From Adiantum capillus-veneris (Eukaryota; Streptophyta; Polypodiopsida; Polypodiales; Pteridaceae): a stretch of DNA of 64,000 bases. Positions 36,130 to 47,627 of the stretch are shown here, in pieces. The translations under genes were made by a program, and so were the position numbers. The notes beneath the pieces are model-generated. The model saw nothing but the letters and a program-made list of their open reading frames with translations. It was not told where the DNA came from and did not search any database. The stretch lies in contig CM043963.1 of the NCBI GenBank assembly GCA_014529385.2, positions 71,938,412-72,002,411 of the forward strand, given 5' to 3'. Position 1 is the first letter of the stretch; each line of letters begins with the position of its first letter.

Positions 36130-36722
36130 TGGGAGGCCTTGTGAAAGGGTTCATTTGGTTTTGTAACTCCAATAACATGCACACCTAGAAGGTTCACAGC
36201 ATAGTTGAAGGGCCACCAGGTCCAGCTCCTGGTGTTTGGGTGGTCACAGAGGGCACAAATTTGCAACCTCAAGAGGTAACACAACTGCAAGCCAATGGTT
36301 TTGTTTTTCAAGCCGGAGTTACATCAGTATCACGAATGCATGAAATAGTTCCATTGAACCAAAGAGTTGCTAGCTGAGCATCCGTCCCAAATTTAGAGAT
36401 GGAAAGATTGTGAAATGGAGATCACGATTAACAAAGGAGTTTCATGGCAAGATTGAAGTGGGTAGAACCATGGTAGCAGAGTTGGTGCGAGAGGTCATTG
36501 TGGTTTTCAATGAAACACATGTTTTCTATGTTAATATTGTGGGGTCAAGTGCAAAGGGAGTGACATACTCTGTGTCAATGTTAGATTTTCCTAGATGTAC
36601 TTGCAAGGATTTTCAAAACCGGGAAAGCAAGCGCCTTGTGTATATGCCATGTTAGCACATTTACTTCATATTTCTGCAAGTACTTGGCCTTGACCCTCAT
36701 TGCTCATGAGTTCATGCATCAG
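36130..36722 (+). pseudogene. SWIM zinc-finger protein fragment (transposase- or FAR1-like)
   Basis: The frame at 36410-36655 gives KIVKWRSRLTKEFHGKIEVG upstream and TYSVSMLDFPRCTCKDFQNR near its end, followed by RLVYMPC, a TAG at 36653-36655, and HIYFIFLQVLGLDPH. This is a SWIM domain (C-x-C ... C-x-H) with the residue between the last Cys and His turned into a stop. SWIM fingers occur at the C-terminus of MULE-type transposases and FAR1/FHY3-like proteins. Upstream sequence at 36200-36350 (PGVWVVTEGTN, QANGFVFQAGVTSVSRMHEI) seems to belong to the same protein in another frame. No DDE transposase core was found, so it is a C-terminal remnant. Confidence 0.55.
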
Positions 36723-39700
36723 GCGGGTTCAACGAAATTGGAGTTAGTCCAAGCACTTGGAGGTTCATGGGTGCTGATGCAGCCTTAAAGGCTTGTGGAC
36801 CTTGCTATGGTTTTATAGAAGTAGTTTTTTCGGTGATATGTGCTTATGGCTATTAACTTTTGCCCCAAATATTCTAGTGCGGCAATATTTTTTTTGTTGC
36901 ACTCTCCATTTTGATTTGTAGATTCAATACACCTTTTTGGTTAGTTTCAATGTTGATAAAAGGTTTTTGGCATGTGTTAGAGATAGAATAAAGTCTCTAG
37001 CCACAGATTAACTGTTTTGGCCATAACTTGAGCTACCGATATCGGATTCAGAAACTTTTTTTATCAAAATGAAGCTCCAGAGTAGCTCTACAAGATTTAG
37101 TGTGACCCTCTGAATATTAATACAAGGCTCTAGAGTAGCTCTACAAGATTCAATGTGACCCCTAAACAAAAATTAAAGATCCTTTGTGTCATTCATTGTT
37201 TGTCAACATCCCAAAAACCGTTGATTAAGGCCTCAAAATTCATCCGGAAGTTAGGGGTGTCTAAAACTAACAATTTGAGAGAATTGTATGGAAACAATCG
37301 CGATTTTGGACATAGTTTTGACTTTTTCCTAGCCAAAGCATTGGAACACATTGGTATAAGTCTACTTACATCAAGTAGAGCTTATAAGCCCAAAAGATCA
37401 TATCCTCTTTAGATTCAAACTCAACTTATAGAAGCTTCAAAATCCCAACGATAAAGAAGCATCCACCTGTTTCACAGTTTGGCCATGAGAACCAAATGAC
37501 GCTTTGCGTGTTCAAAGCCAACCTTGATGTTTTGGTCCACTTCTGGTAGTTTGATCATGGATGAATTTACCGTTGGGCTTGTAGACAACCCCAAGGAGCA
37601 CCTAGTCATGAAGTTTGGTGCCAATCTTTCTAGATTGACTTCTGCTGGCTCTAAGAAGTTACGGTTTTTCTAGCTGTCCTAAACCAGCATAGGAGGTCAT
37701 AGACACACTCTATAGCCTAGGATTAAGCCCCTATCAAGTCTTGTAGCTATCGAGTTAGTGGTTGTTGAGTTACAATGCTGTTTCGATCTCTTCCCCGCGA
37801 TGCCACATAGCCGCTTTCGTAGGTTTTCCACAATGAATTTAGCATAGAACAAGTAGAGTACATGGTAATGAGCCTACCTCTCATGTCTGGCATTGGTTGA
37901 TGTCCCATGTGCGCCATACAAGGCCATAGAAGATCTGCACGCTCTAGGTCTCTCAAGCTCTCTCTAATTGTGAATAGTGAAAATGAGGTAGTAAGTGGGG
38001 CCCAAAATATCTTATATCGGGGATCCCCAAGCCTCTTGCCACAAGATTTGACATGCGCTGCTATCTCGTCATGAAATGCACTTTAGGCTCAAAAAAATTC
38101 CCACTTAGACTCCATTTGCCCCATTTTCCAAAAAATTGTCATTTCGTCCAAAAACTAGCTAGATTGAGCTTTCGCAACTTTTTTTTCATAATTGTACCCA
38201 AAATTCACCATAAGTTTCCCTTGTCTTATTGATCACTGATGTATTTTTCTTTTGTCATTTCATGCCCATCTCTCTTGATTTTTCTCTTTCTCTTCTTCGG
38301 ATAATTAACAAAAAAAATAAAAAATAAAGTAGCCCAAAAAATACCAACAAATTAAAATAAATAAAAAACAACACAATAAATTGCTATGTATAGTCATTCA
38401 TAATATTTTTGGCCGCATGGTATGTTTTTCTCATTTTTATGCATAAAAACTACTATTTTTACATATATACACACACCTAAAGGCTCATTTATGGGGGTTT
38501 TCCTCATACCACTGTAGAATCACATTATATAATGGCATACATAGTTGGTTCCACCAAAAAAATTGCAATTAAACGCAACAAAACCCAAAAACATACAAAG
38601 CAGTGCCCTTTTAGTACTTTTCTTAGTCAGTCGGGTTTGTATTGAGAATGCCTTCCCCCCTCCTAGTCAGAATCCTTCGGAATGACGATGTATTTCCCTA
38701 GGATATGTGTTGTGCATACCTTAACAAGCTATGCTAATGCAAGCCATGTAATGCGGCCCTATATGCATACTCGATCAATGCAGTGAAAAAAGTTATGTTG
38801 TGCAAGAGGAGGACATAAGCAATGTGATTATTGGGTTTAGATGTTGAGGTTTCATGTTAAGTCAATTGCAATAGGATAGCGGTGAAATAATAATCATTCT
38901 AATTGTGCCGCTCGTTGCTTGATTGACAATGGAGATCCTGGTACTTCTAGTCCGTGTTGCCACTTGTGTTGACATGCTTGTTTGAATCCAAGATCCACAT
39001 ATGGTGTTTGTGTTGGCTTTTGTTTAATTATCCAAATTTAAGGTTGGTCTTTTTGAGCTTTCCATAATTTCTTGGGTACCAATCTGCTTCACATTTTGTC
39101 TATGGGCAAATGGCTTTGGTGTTGGTTGGATGAGAGGGGTGGGGTTTGTACTGAAGAGAGGTTCTTGTTGTGTCACTTTGGAATCCAGAATTGCGCTTGA
39201 TTTCCTTGTGCAGCAATCAACTTCTTCAGTACCCATACTTGATTGTACCATTGAGGTTGTTTGTGGGGTTTAGAATTTGTCTTTATTGAGATAGCTTTAA
39301 GCTTGATCTGCTTAAATTGTGCAACCTCTGCCTACTTAACCGAGACTTGCTTAGGTATGTTTGTGACTACAGTGGTGGCCGTTGCCTGGTCGATTTTTCG
39401 GATTGATCCCTTGGACTATTCTTGATGCATGGCTCTACAGTAGTAATCTCCTTTATTTTGTTCTTTGGAATCCATTGCTAATTTTTTGTAGGGAAAGGTT
39501 TTTTGCCCTTAGCTTGTAAGTCTGTTACCACACGTTTGTGGTTTGGTTCTGCCACAAATGGAACCACTTGATTTTCTTGCACACATTGAATGTTCATTGT
39601 GTCAAAGCTCCAATCAATCTGTACATTATACTTCCTTTGCCATGGCTAATCGAGCTCCAACTAGTCTGTACATTGTACTTCATTTTCCATGGATGACCGA

Positions 39701-40115
39701 GCAATAATGGATGATGCATTGACTTATCTTCTACCACATAAAACTTATGCGGATACAGATATTGATTAGTCTACGCATGTATCACTCTCCATCCTAGTGC
39801 CTTGATTGAATGCTTAGAATAACTTTGAAGGTCCTACTGCGTTGGTTGAATCTCTTCCTCAAGTTTCAGCTGCTTTTATAAGCTGTAGGAAATAAGATTT
39901 CCTTGAGCTCCAAAATCTAGTATTGCACTTGCTTCTACTTGATTACCTCCAAGATTGACTTTTATTGTCGGATCCTACATATGCTCCTCTTGTATATCTG
40001 TCACTTTGATTACATCGATCTGTAGTGGTGGTCCTTACTGTTGTTGTTTTTGTAGAGGCTTTTGTTTTGTCATGTGCTCCTTGGCTTCATCTTGAGCTTC
40101 TTTGACTACATGTTG
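36723..40115. other. Decayed DNA, partly 3' end of the minus-strand Gypsy element
   Basis: No gene is supported. A short duplication ('agtagctctacaagatt' at about 37090 and 37131) is visible. Sequence near 38290-38400 is A-rich. The part next to 40115 on the minus strand reads like the tail after integrase, but no LTR was identified. Confidence 0.35.
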
Positions 40116-41557
40116 CTATTCTTGAGATTGTTTCTTTTTTGTATGGATTTGTTGAATCACTCTTTGGGTTAGTGGTAGATGATACTTTTTAAGACGACAA
40201 CCACTAATCCAACTAGAAATTTCTTCACCATCCAATGTAGCAAGCTTGATAGCCCCACTTGGTGATATATCGTTGATCACCAAGGGTCCCATCCCTTGAT
40301 TTTTAAGCTTCTTAGCAGGTTGTTTCAATGTATAAACCAAGACATAGTCTCCTGTTTTAAACTCTTTTGAGCATACATGCTTATCAAAAAATTCCTTTTG
40401 TCTTCTTTTATGGGAATAGATAGAGGCTACAGCCTTCAGGCAAATCTCATCTAGTTTTTCAACGTCATCGACTCTTGAAGACAATTCATGGTTTGTCCAC
40501 TCAATTTGTTTAGCTACTCTTAGTGTTGGGATCAAGAACTCCATCGCAAGATCGCATTAAGGCCAAACACCATGTTGTATGGTATTGTTCCAATATATGT
40601 TTTGTAGGCTACTCGATAAGTGTGATAGTTTAGTGTGTAATTGTTGGTCCCAATTTGCTCTTGAATATGATATTATTTTGGTCAAGACAGTGCATACAGT
40701 CTTATTGGTAGCTTCAGCCTATCCATTAGCATCTGCATGGTATGGAGCAGACTTCCTATGAATTACCATGAATTCATCTAAAAGATTTTCAATAACTTCA
40801 CTAATGAAATCTGTGCCACAATCACTGACAATTTCTATGGGTAGACCATATATAATGAAGATATTTGCATATAGAAACTGTGTTGTGGTCCTTGCATCTA
40901 CTTTTTGTGTGGCCTTAGCTTTAGCCCATTTTGTGAGATAATCCGTAGCCAGAATGATATATTGGGCATGAGTTCTGTAAGCGGGAGGAGGGGGGTGGGT
41001 GGGGGGGTTTGTGAAATTGGTCCAACAAAATCTATACCCCATTTAGCAAAAGTTATGGTTCCCATCATTGGCCTTAGGGGCATCTCATCTCTCCTTATTT
41101 TTACTTTGGTATGTTGACATGCATCACATCCCTTAACATATTTTTCAACATCCAGGTGTAATGTAGGCTGGCACCATATGCCAATAGTTAAGACAATTTT
41201 TGATGTCTTATCCCCTGAAAAATGGCCTCCATCAATCCCTTCATGTGCCTGCTCTACGATTGGCAAATACATGCTTTTGGCAGAACATATCATGAGCTGA
41301 TTTTTCTTTCCTCTCTTATACAATTTATCTTCAATTAGTTCAAAATCTCGAACCTCTATTTTTATGGCCCTTTGTCGTGCCCTCAAGGTATTTTCAAGAA
41401 ACTTTCTCGTTGTCGGGTAGTCAATTATGTTTTGGCTCCATTTTGGTGCAAGTGTCACTTGAAACAATGTAGCATGTTCTACCAATGGTTTAGACTTGCA
41501 GGTTGCACAATTAGTAATGTACTCATGAACATTAATGCACATATTTGACCAATACAT
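40116..41557 (-). pseudogene. Ty3/Gypsy integrase
   Basis: Read on the minus strand, it starts with the RNase H-integrase tether (NCATCKSKPLVEHATLFQVT). It has an HHCC zinc-binding domain (HEGIDGGHFSG ... CDACQHTK), the core D at WGIDFVGPI, and IILATDYLTKWAKA. The second D is in IVSDCGTDFISEV, and the catalytic E is in AEATNK. The C-terminal domain follows (HKRRQKEFFDKHV, FKTGDYVLVYTLKQPAKKLK). Lesions: TAG at 40719-40721, where NGQAEATNK is expected, and a frameshift in a G/C run near 40990. Reverse transcriptase of the same strand lies at 44.64-45.42 kb, with the A1/B1 cassette in between. Confidence 0.85.
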
Positions 41558-42065
41558 TCATAAATATTGCAAGTGTTCATATGTTTTCTTTTACAAGCAA
41601 TGAAATGCAAAATCCTGAACATGTGCTTCCAAAATATAACAATCGTAGTCCTTTGGACTTATGCATAGTCATAAAATGTTACCTGAGCTTAAATGATACA
41701 ACCGTCCACCACATTAGGAAATTTCGGAGGTCATTTGGAGGGCCATATGAAGAGAGAGAAAAATAGAGCGCGTCCAATGAGCATGAAGGCTACGTTACGT
41801 AGGAAAGTACGTGGAAAGACTCAAAAAATAGGAAAATAGCATAAAACTTTCACGAAACTAGGATTGTAGCATAGTAATTTCCTTCCTTTTACCGAGATTT
41901 TAGGTGCTTGCGTGTGGTCCCACTTCTGATATTCTCTTATGGTCATTAACGTACTCGAAGGTGACCATTAAGCCCACACAAGATATTGGAATTCTAAAAC
42001 ACTTTCCCTCCATTAGAATGCTTTCAAAGTGAATCTCCCTCCACTAAAGCTTTTCTCTGAGAGTT

Positions 42066-43426
42066 ATGGCATCCACGTCTTCTCGCCCAAGAGCCTCCAG
42101 GTGTTTACTGTCTCTCACACCAACAACCAACAACGGCACTTTGCCTAGAAGGCCAAGTAGTAGCATATCCTCAATTACAATACTAGCTTCAATAAGTGCA
42201 GAGAACCAATGGGTTGGACAAAGGATAAACAAAGGTTCATGGGTCCTCATGCAACCAAGAAGACCCAAGAGGTCTAGTGGTATCAACGTTTACCGCTCAG
42301 CATGGAAGGCCAGGGTGTTGGATTTCAAAGTTGAAATCGGCAAAAGATCTGTAAAGGAAGTTCTTGTTCAGCATGTGTTTACCCATCCAGAGGTGATAGC
42401 AAACGGTGGAAATGTATCAGATATACATCAACCACGTTGCAATTGTAAGTACTCTTGACATGTGAACTTACTGATACTCTCATTATAACTTTTCTTATAT
42501 ATTTTGCAATGTTTCTCCCGCTTGTTATGAGTAATGTCTCCACTCTTCACAGCTCAATTACATTAGATTTGTCATTTGTACTTATTGATACTCTTAGTTT
42601 AACTCTTCTTATATATATTGCAGATGTTTATCCCTCTTCTTATGAGCAATGGGAACCTGTGGAGTGCATAATAGGCCTCTTCCATGTTGTACATGCCCAC
42701 ATTGGTTCTCTACAGTACTCAGAGAGGAGCAGCAAAAGACTGGCTGATGAGGAAATCTTTTTTTATGACCACTTTTACCAACTCAGCTCAGGGAATAAGA
42801 ATGGCATGTTGGTGAAAGTGCCTCTACCAACCGATTGGAACACTGTGGACTGGCCAGTTCCCGAGGAAACAATGGTGGAGGCAATGCGAAGTAAGCTCTA
42901 CAAGGATATACAAAGGTCTCTACGTAGCTCTATTCCTACCAAACTGGTTAGAATTGCAAACATTTGTCCTGTTGCACTCTTCATAGAGCTGTTTCATAGC
43001 TACAACATCAGAGTTACAAAAACTATGTTCATGTGCAAGTCATTTCAGCAGTCATCCTGTGACAAACTTCTTGACAAAGGATGGTATGCAAAGGAAGAGA
43101 TTGGTTTACGGTGCGAGGTCGCGCTTGATACTCTAGTTGTCAAGTACATGATTGCAAGCCAATCACTGTTACTCTCATTTTGGTATATGCGATCACAAAT
43201 GCTAAACGGTAAGTACATTCCTATGGACCAGGTTTCTTCAGGTTTGGAAGATAATCCTACTGTGGATGTGGAAGTGATTGATAAAGAGCATGGCCTACTA
43301 TTGGTGGTTACAATAAGGGAGCTATGCAGTCTTCAACATTTGAGAAATGACATCATTGAAGAGTCAATGGACAAGGAACTATCAGATTTTTCCTTTTTCT
43401 TAGCTGGCCGTAAGGTGATGCGGTGA
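42066..43426 (+). CDS. Gene A1: unrecognised protein, two exons, apparently intact
   Basis: Exon 1 is 42066-42444, with donor TTGTAAGTAC. Exon 2 is 42624-43426, after acceptor TATATATTGCAG. Phases agree (379 + 803 = 1182 bases), giving 393 residues with no internal stop. The N-terminal 60 residues are Ser/Thr/Arg-rich and could be an organelle or disordered leader. Then comes a conserved core shared with A2: GSWVLMQPRRPKRSS, AWKARVLDFKVEIGK, EQWEPVECIIGLFHV, KLVRIANICPVALFIELFH, CDKLLDKGWYAKEE and LVVKYMIASQSLLLSFWYM. I do not recognise the family. It converges with the FCP1-like gene B1, 314 bp away. Alignment with A2 suggests that the TGA at 43424 replaced a CGA and removed about 10 residues. 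No start alternative is better than 42066. Confidence 0.7.
42467..42655 (+). repeat. 114-bp tandem duplication spanning the intron end and exon 2 start of A1
   Basis: 'cttactgatactctcattat' at 42467 recurs as 'cttattgatactcttagttt' at 42581. Both copies run into 'aact(t/c)ttcttatatat', then 'ttgca', then 'atgtttctcccgcttgttat' (first) or 'gatgtttatccctcttctta' (second). The first copy is a spare exon 2 start whose acceptor AG is lost. Confidence 0.8.
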
Positions 43427-43605
43427 AGGGAAAAAGATATTTTGTGCAAAGAGTTGGATGGTCGGGTTGAAGTAGTGTCAATGTAACAGATATTCTTGTA
43501 AACCCAAGTGTATACAAATGACTTTCAAGACATGAAGTTTATTGATCTCATTTTTCAATTGTGCCCTGTGAAAAAGTGTGCTTGAAATACATTTCTTTAC
43601 CACGT

Positions 43606-43713
<108 letters not shown>

Positions 43714-43739
43714 AGACAAGACAAAGACAGATAGAAGAA

Positions 43740-44642
43740 TCATCTTAATTCATTAGAAAGTACAAACTCGTCCGTGAACAATGGACTGAGATACAATTTT
43801 TGTAAGTATGGAATCAGAATGTCTTCAAGGTAAAAATCGAAGGAATTCCCCTCGAAAGAAGGTGGTGAGATAGTTGTTCCCGGCGGATTTAGTTCTCCCT
43901 TTTCAGGAGTATCATCAATTAGTAGTGTATTAGTTGCATCAAAGGGTACACCGATTTGGCTAAACGGTTTGTACAAAAGAGGTAATCCTAGTTTTTTAGG
44001 GTGGTAGTGGCCCTCAACGGTAACGCATTTTCTTTGATCATACAAAAAGGCAAAATCTGACGTGTGAGCTTGGCATACACTGCAAACTATTGCAACTAGT
44101 GGCGACAAGTTTTGCCTTTGCATTGAAGACCATATGGCAACTCTGAAGCGCGGAAGAAGAAACTCAATAAATTCCTTGGTTCCTGGACGAACCACGACTC
44201 GACAAGTTCCCATCCGAAACGTTTGCAAATCCTCAAAGGGTCCTCTGTCACTGAGAGGCACCCGCTTCAGCAGCAATCCATTGACGTCCAAGATAATCAA
44301 CCTCTGTAAAAGTTGACAAGTACATATAAGTAGTTAGAAGCTGAACATATTTTTCCATACTTGAATAGACATTACCGGAACAACCGTATCTACAGGTAGC
44401 AAGGGTCCATACTGGGTCTCTATAGTGTTCATGTCGTTGTTGCTCTCCTCCGCTTTATCTTCATAGTCATCATTCACATCTTCATCAGGGGTCTCCCCCA
44501 TGGCCCTTTCTGCCTCATTCAAGGTTGATCGGCTTGCCTCATACATCCTTGCCTGATCCATATCATTTTTCTCATCCCTAAGCCTGCTTTCCTCATCCAT
44601 ATTCTTTTGCTCATCTATAGGCCTGCTTTCCTCATCAACCAT
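43740..44642 (-). CDS. Gene B1: FCP1/NIF-type HAD phosphatase-like protein, 5' end truncated
   Basis: On the minus strand, exon 1 is 44642-44376 (donor CCGGTAATG) and exon 2 is 44303-43740 (acceptor TTTTACAG); both are phase 0. Exon 1 encodes an acidic, repetitive stretch (DEESRPIDEQKNM, DEESRLRDEKNDM). Exon 2 is an FCP1 domain: RLIILDVNGLLLKR (motif I with D-x-N, as in many plant TIM50/FCP1-like proteins), VVVRPGTKEFIEFLLPRF, AIWSSMQRQNL, and NTLLIDDTPEKGELNPPG. The Asn in place of the second catalytic Asp suggests weak or no phosphatase activity. It has no internal stop, about 276 residues. The apparent start codon lies at the junction with Gypsy RT, so the native 5' exons (kept in B2) are missing and expression is doubtful. 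Confidence 0.65.
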
Positions 44643-45420
44643 AAATATGCACTTTTATGCATTAAGATAAATCCTATAAGTCATGCACTTCTTGAATGCT
44701 TTTTTGAGGTGCTCTGTATGTTCATCTCTCAAGAGAGAGTGCACACACGTCATTCATGTATATTTCCAAGAATAACCTCAAGTATTCCTTAAATGCATGT
44801 GCCATCAATCTTTGAAAGGTAGCTGGGGCATTGGTCATGCCAAAAGTCATCACCCTATACGCGTATATATCCCATTTTGTGGCAAACGCTGTCTTGTATT
44901 GATATTCAAGAGCAATTGCGAGTTGGTTATATCATAAGAACCCATTTAAAAAGGAGTATGCCCTCTTATCGGCCACTCTCTCCAAGACATGGTCAGTAAT
45001 AGGTAAGGGATAATTATCCCTTATCATGGTGGCATTAACCTTCTTTAAATTCACACACACTCGTAGTTTACCATTCTTCTTAGGCATTACCACAATGGGA
45101 GATACCCAATCAATGTGTTCTATCTCGTAGATAAACTCAGCCTCCTTTAGTTTACGAATCTCCTCCTTGATGCACTTATTGAATGTATCATTGTACGTGT
45201 AAGGCCTCTGTCAACTAGGCTTTGCATCGGGTTTTAATGGGATCTTCTGTTGGAATATTGTAGGATCTACTCCTTTTAGGTCTTTATATGACCAAGCAAA
45301 CACGTCCTTGTATTCCTTGAGAAGACTTAAGAGATTCTTCTCCTCTTTCGGATTTAGATATGTTGCTATGTAGGCTAGCCGTGGCTCTTTTTCGGGTCCT
45401 GCTAAGTCTATTTCTTTGCG
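44640..45420 (-). pseudogene. Ty3/Gypsy reverse transcriptase, interrupted
   Basis: The minus-strand translation runs NLLSLLKEYKDVFAWSYKDL, IPLKPDAKPS, EEIRKLKEAEFIYEIEHIDW, SPIVVMPKKNGKLRVCVNLK, NYPLPITDHVLERVADKRAY, YQYKTAFATKWDIYAYRVMT, FGMTNAPATFQRLMAHAFKE, IYMNDVC, KKCMTYRIYLNA and KCIFMV. This is the Gypsy RT order. The catalytic YxDD is YMND (D to N). Stops occur where R (KPS[stop]QRPY) and G (NGFL[stop]YN) are expected. Homology stops at KCIFMV, where B1 begins. RNase H is absent. Confidence 0.85.
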
Positions 45421-46744
45421 CCCTCAGGCCCATCATAGTACTTGTCCTTTTGCTCTTGTAGAGGTTGCGTCATCACTACCATTCAATTTTTGGGGAGAGA
45501 GCACAACAACCCCTAGAGCTATTAGGGCGGGAAGAAGAAGAAGAAGAAACCATGGATCTTTTTTTATGGTAGAAGAAAGCGTGAACTTGCTTCCAATGGC
45601 CCAGGAAATTCAGTAAAGAATGCTTGGTTATGGAGCAAGAGCTTTTGGTGGCGGGAGAATGATACAATATCGTAGCTTTCTTTCAATACCATAACTACAT
45701 ACAGACCCTGGGCCCGCATGATACCTTCAACACCGTAAAAACGAGGTTTTATCTCATGTTCTTCTCTTTCTTTTGTATTTTTTGATTTATTTCTCCTATT
45801 TCTACGTTACATTGGCTTGTTGTTCATTGGGTGTGCCTCCTTTTCTCTCTCCTCAATAAGGCCCTCCAAATGACCTCCCAAATTCCCTAATGTGGACTGG
45901 TTATGTGCAATAGAGACTGATTATTCTCTAGACCATAGAGGTTTACTTACGAATTTAAGTGAGCACCATTTATAATTCCAATAACAAAACACATGCTGCA
46001 TGGAAATCTTATCCCATGAATGAGTTGGTGTTACTACTACTCTAATTTAGAAGAGAAGATAGGACATATGTCACTATATAACTATTTTTTCATACTAGGT
46101 GGCACATATAGTAACTGAGTATACAAGATGGCATACAAGGTTAATGAGGTATTCACACTAGTTTAATGTACGCATGCATCCAAGGGAAACTTAGGTTCTA
46201 AAAATGATTATGTGATAAAACATATATAGGACAACACATACATGGAAACACTTCTATGCGCTTAGCCACGGCTCACTAAAATGATTTTTTGTAGGACAAG
46301 CAAGCTACTATAAATACGATTGTCAACATTTCAAGTGATACTAGCTAGCCAAACTAAGATTGATTTTGTAAACCATAAACTTGCTATAGATAGAGCTACC
46401 CTAATCAAATGTAAACTAAACTGTACTATATCCTATCTCCCTTGAAAAACCAAAATCCCTTGTAATAAATAATCACTGGTAGGCTAGGGATGTCTCTCTT
46501 TGATGTGACATCAATACAAGATGGTGAGATAGTCATGTACCTCTCTTCCCACATAAAATAATGAATGTTCTAGCAATCTCATCTTTATGGATGGTGGTAG
46601 GTACTTTATCTCACCTTCATCAACTACTAAGCGCCTCAAATCTATGTAGTGATCATTTATGAAATATAATGTACCTTATGATTGTTTAATATTTTTATTG
46701 AGGGTACTATAAATTTTTCTTTGATAAAAAATTTTCAAGATTCA
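45421..46744. other. Stretch without recognisable genes
   Basis: 45421-45680 has a GAA-rich frame on each strand without similarity. The rest is AT-rich decayed DNA. Confidence 0.4.
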
Positions 46745-46749
46745 AAATA
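46745..46749. repeat. Target-site duplication, left copy (AAATA)
   Basis: AAATA directly precedes the left LTR and is repeated directly after the right LTR at 49310-49314. Confidence 0.75.
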
Positions 46750-47104
46750 TATTAGGGTAGGCCCAACTTGAGGCACCATATTGGAAAGCACTCTACTCAC
46801 CTAGGGAAAGATAAATGATGACACAATCCAATAGCAAGAGTATGCAGCCTATCTAGTCAATGATTGTAAATCACTAAGCCTACTTAAGAGGCTATTCTTT
46901 AATGAAGCATTTGCAATTTGAGCATTATCATTGTTTCTATACTCTCTCTTGATTTTTATGCTTTTGCACTTGGCATAGCCTAACTCTAATTTTCATACCT
47001 CTAACCATAACCCTAACACCATGGTAAAGCTAAGACTTTACCCTCCATAGTCTAATGATAAATCATCGGTGATTAGGGAGTACGCTTCTGCAACTAACCC
47101 AAAA
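46750..47104 (+). repeat. Left LTR of the 2.56-kb element
   Basis: Matches 48988-49309 over its length ('aacttgaggcaccatat', 'cttaagaggctattct', 'ggtgattagggag') with scattered differences and a small insertion before its end ('tacgcttctgc'). The divergence between LTRs by eye suggests an old insertion. Confidence 0.8.
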
Positions 47105-47125
47105 AGTGGCAATAGAGTCGATGGT
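47105..47125 (+). promoter_or_regulatory. Candidate primer-binding site
   Basis: TGGCAATAGAGTCGATGG, directly 3' of the left LTR, resembles TGGTATCAGAGC plus ATGG (initiator tRNA-Met complement). Confidence 0.5.
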
Positions 47126-47537
47126 TTACACCCAGGCCTGAATAAATCCTCTCTTCCTTCTTTCCCTAATCACTATTATTGCTCATAAACTTGGCACGCT
47201 CTTGGCAATACGAATGAGCCACTACCCTTCTTAATTTGTGGCATTTTGATTAGTGGTTCTTAATAATCTTGTGTGTCTTGCAATTCTCAATTATTGTTCT
47301 TCGTTGTGTTTATGTTCAGGTTGCTTTACCGCACCATCACTCTCATTCCAGGCACCATCGCTTTATGTGATTTATGTGTGTGAGAATCCATCAACAAGAG
47401 CTATCAGACATTATCCATTTTCTCCAATCGGTTCCCATATGTGCATTTAATTGCTTAAATTTTTTTTGCAAGTGAGCACATCATTAGCTTCTAGTTTTTT
47501 TTTACTCAGACAACCTACAGTAGCCAAAGAAACTTTG

Positions 47538-47541
<4 letters not shown>

Positions 47542-47626
<85 letters not shown>
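47542..47626. repeat. (GT)42 microsatellite inside the LTR element
   Basis: An uninterrupted GT run; open frames across it (Cys-Val repeats) are by-products. Confidence 0.95.

Positions 47627-47627
<1 letters not shown>

Noticed and set aside
46990-47040. Telomere-like CCCTAA phrases ('aaccataaccctaacacc', also near 49230)
   Set aside because: Only two or three imperfect units, and both lie at the same place in the two LTRs of a retroelement.
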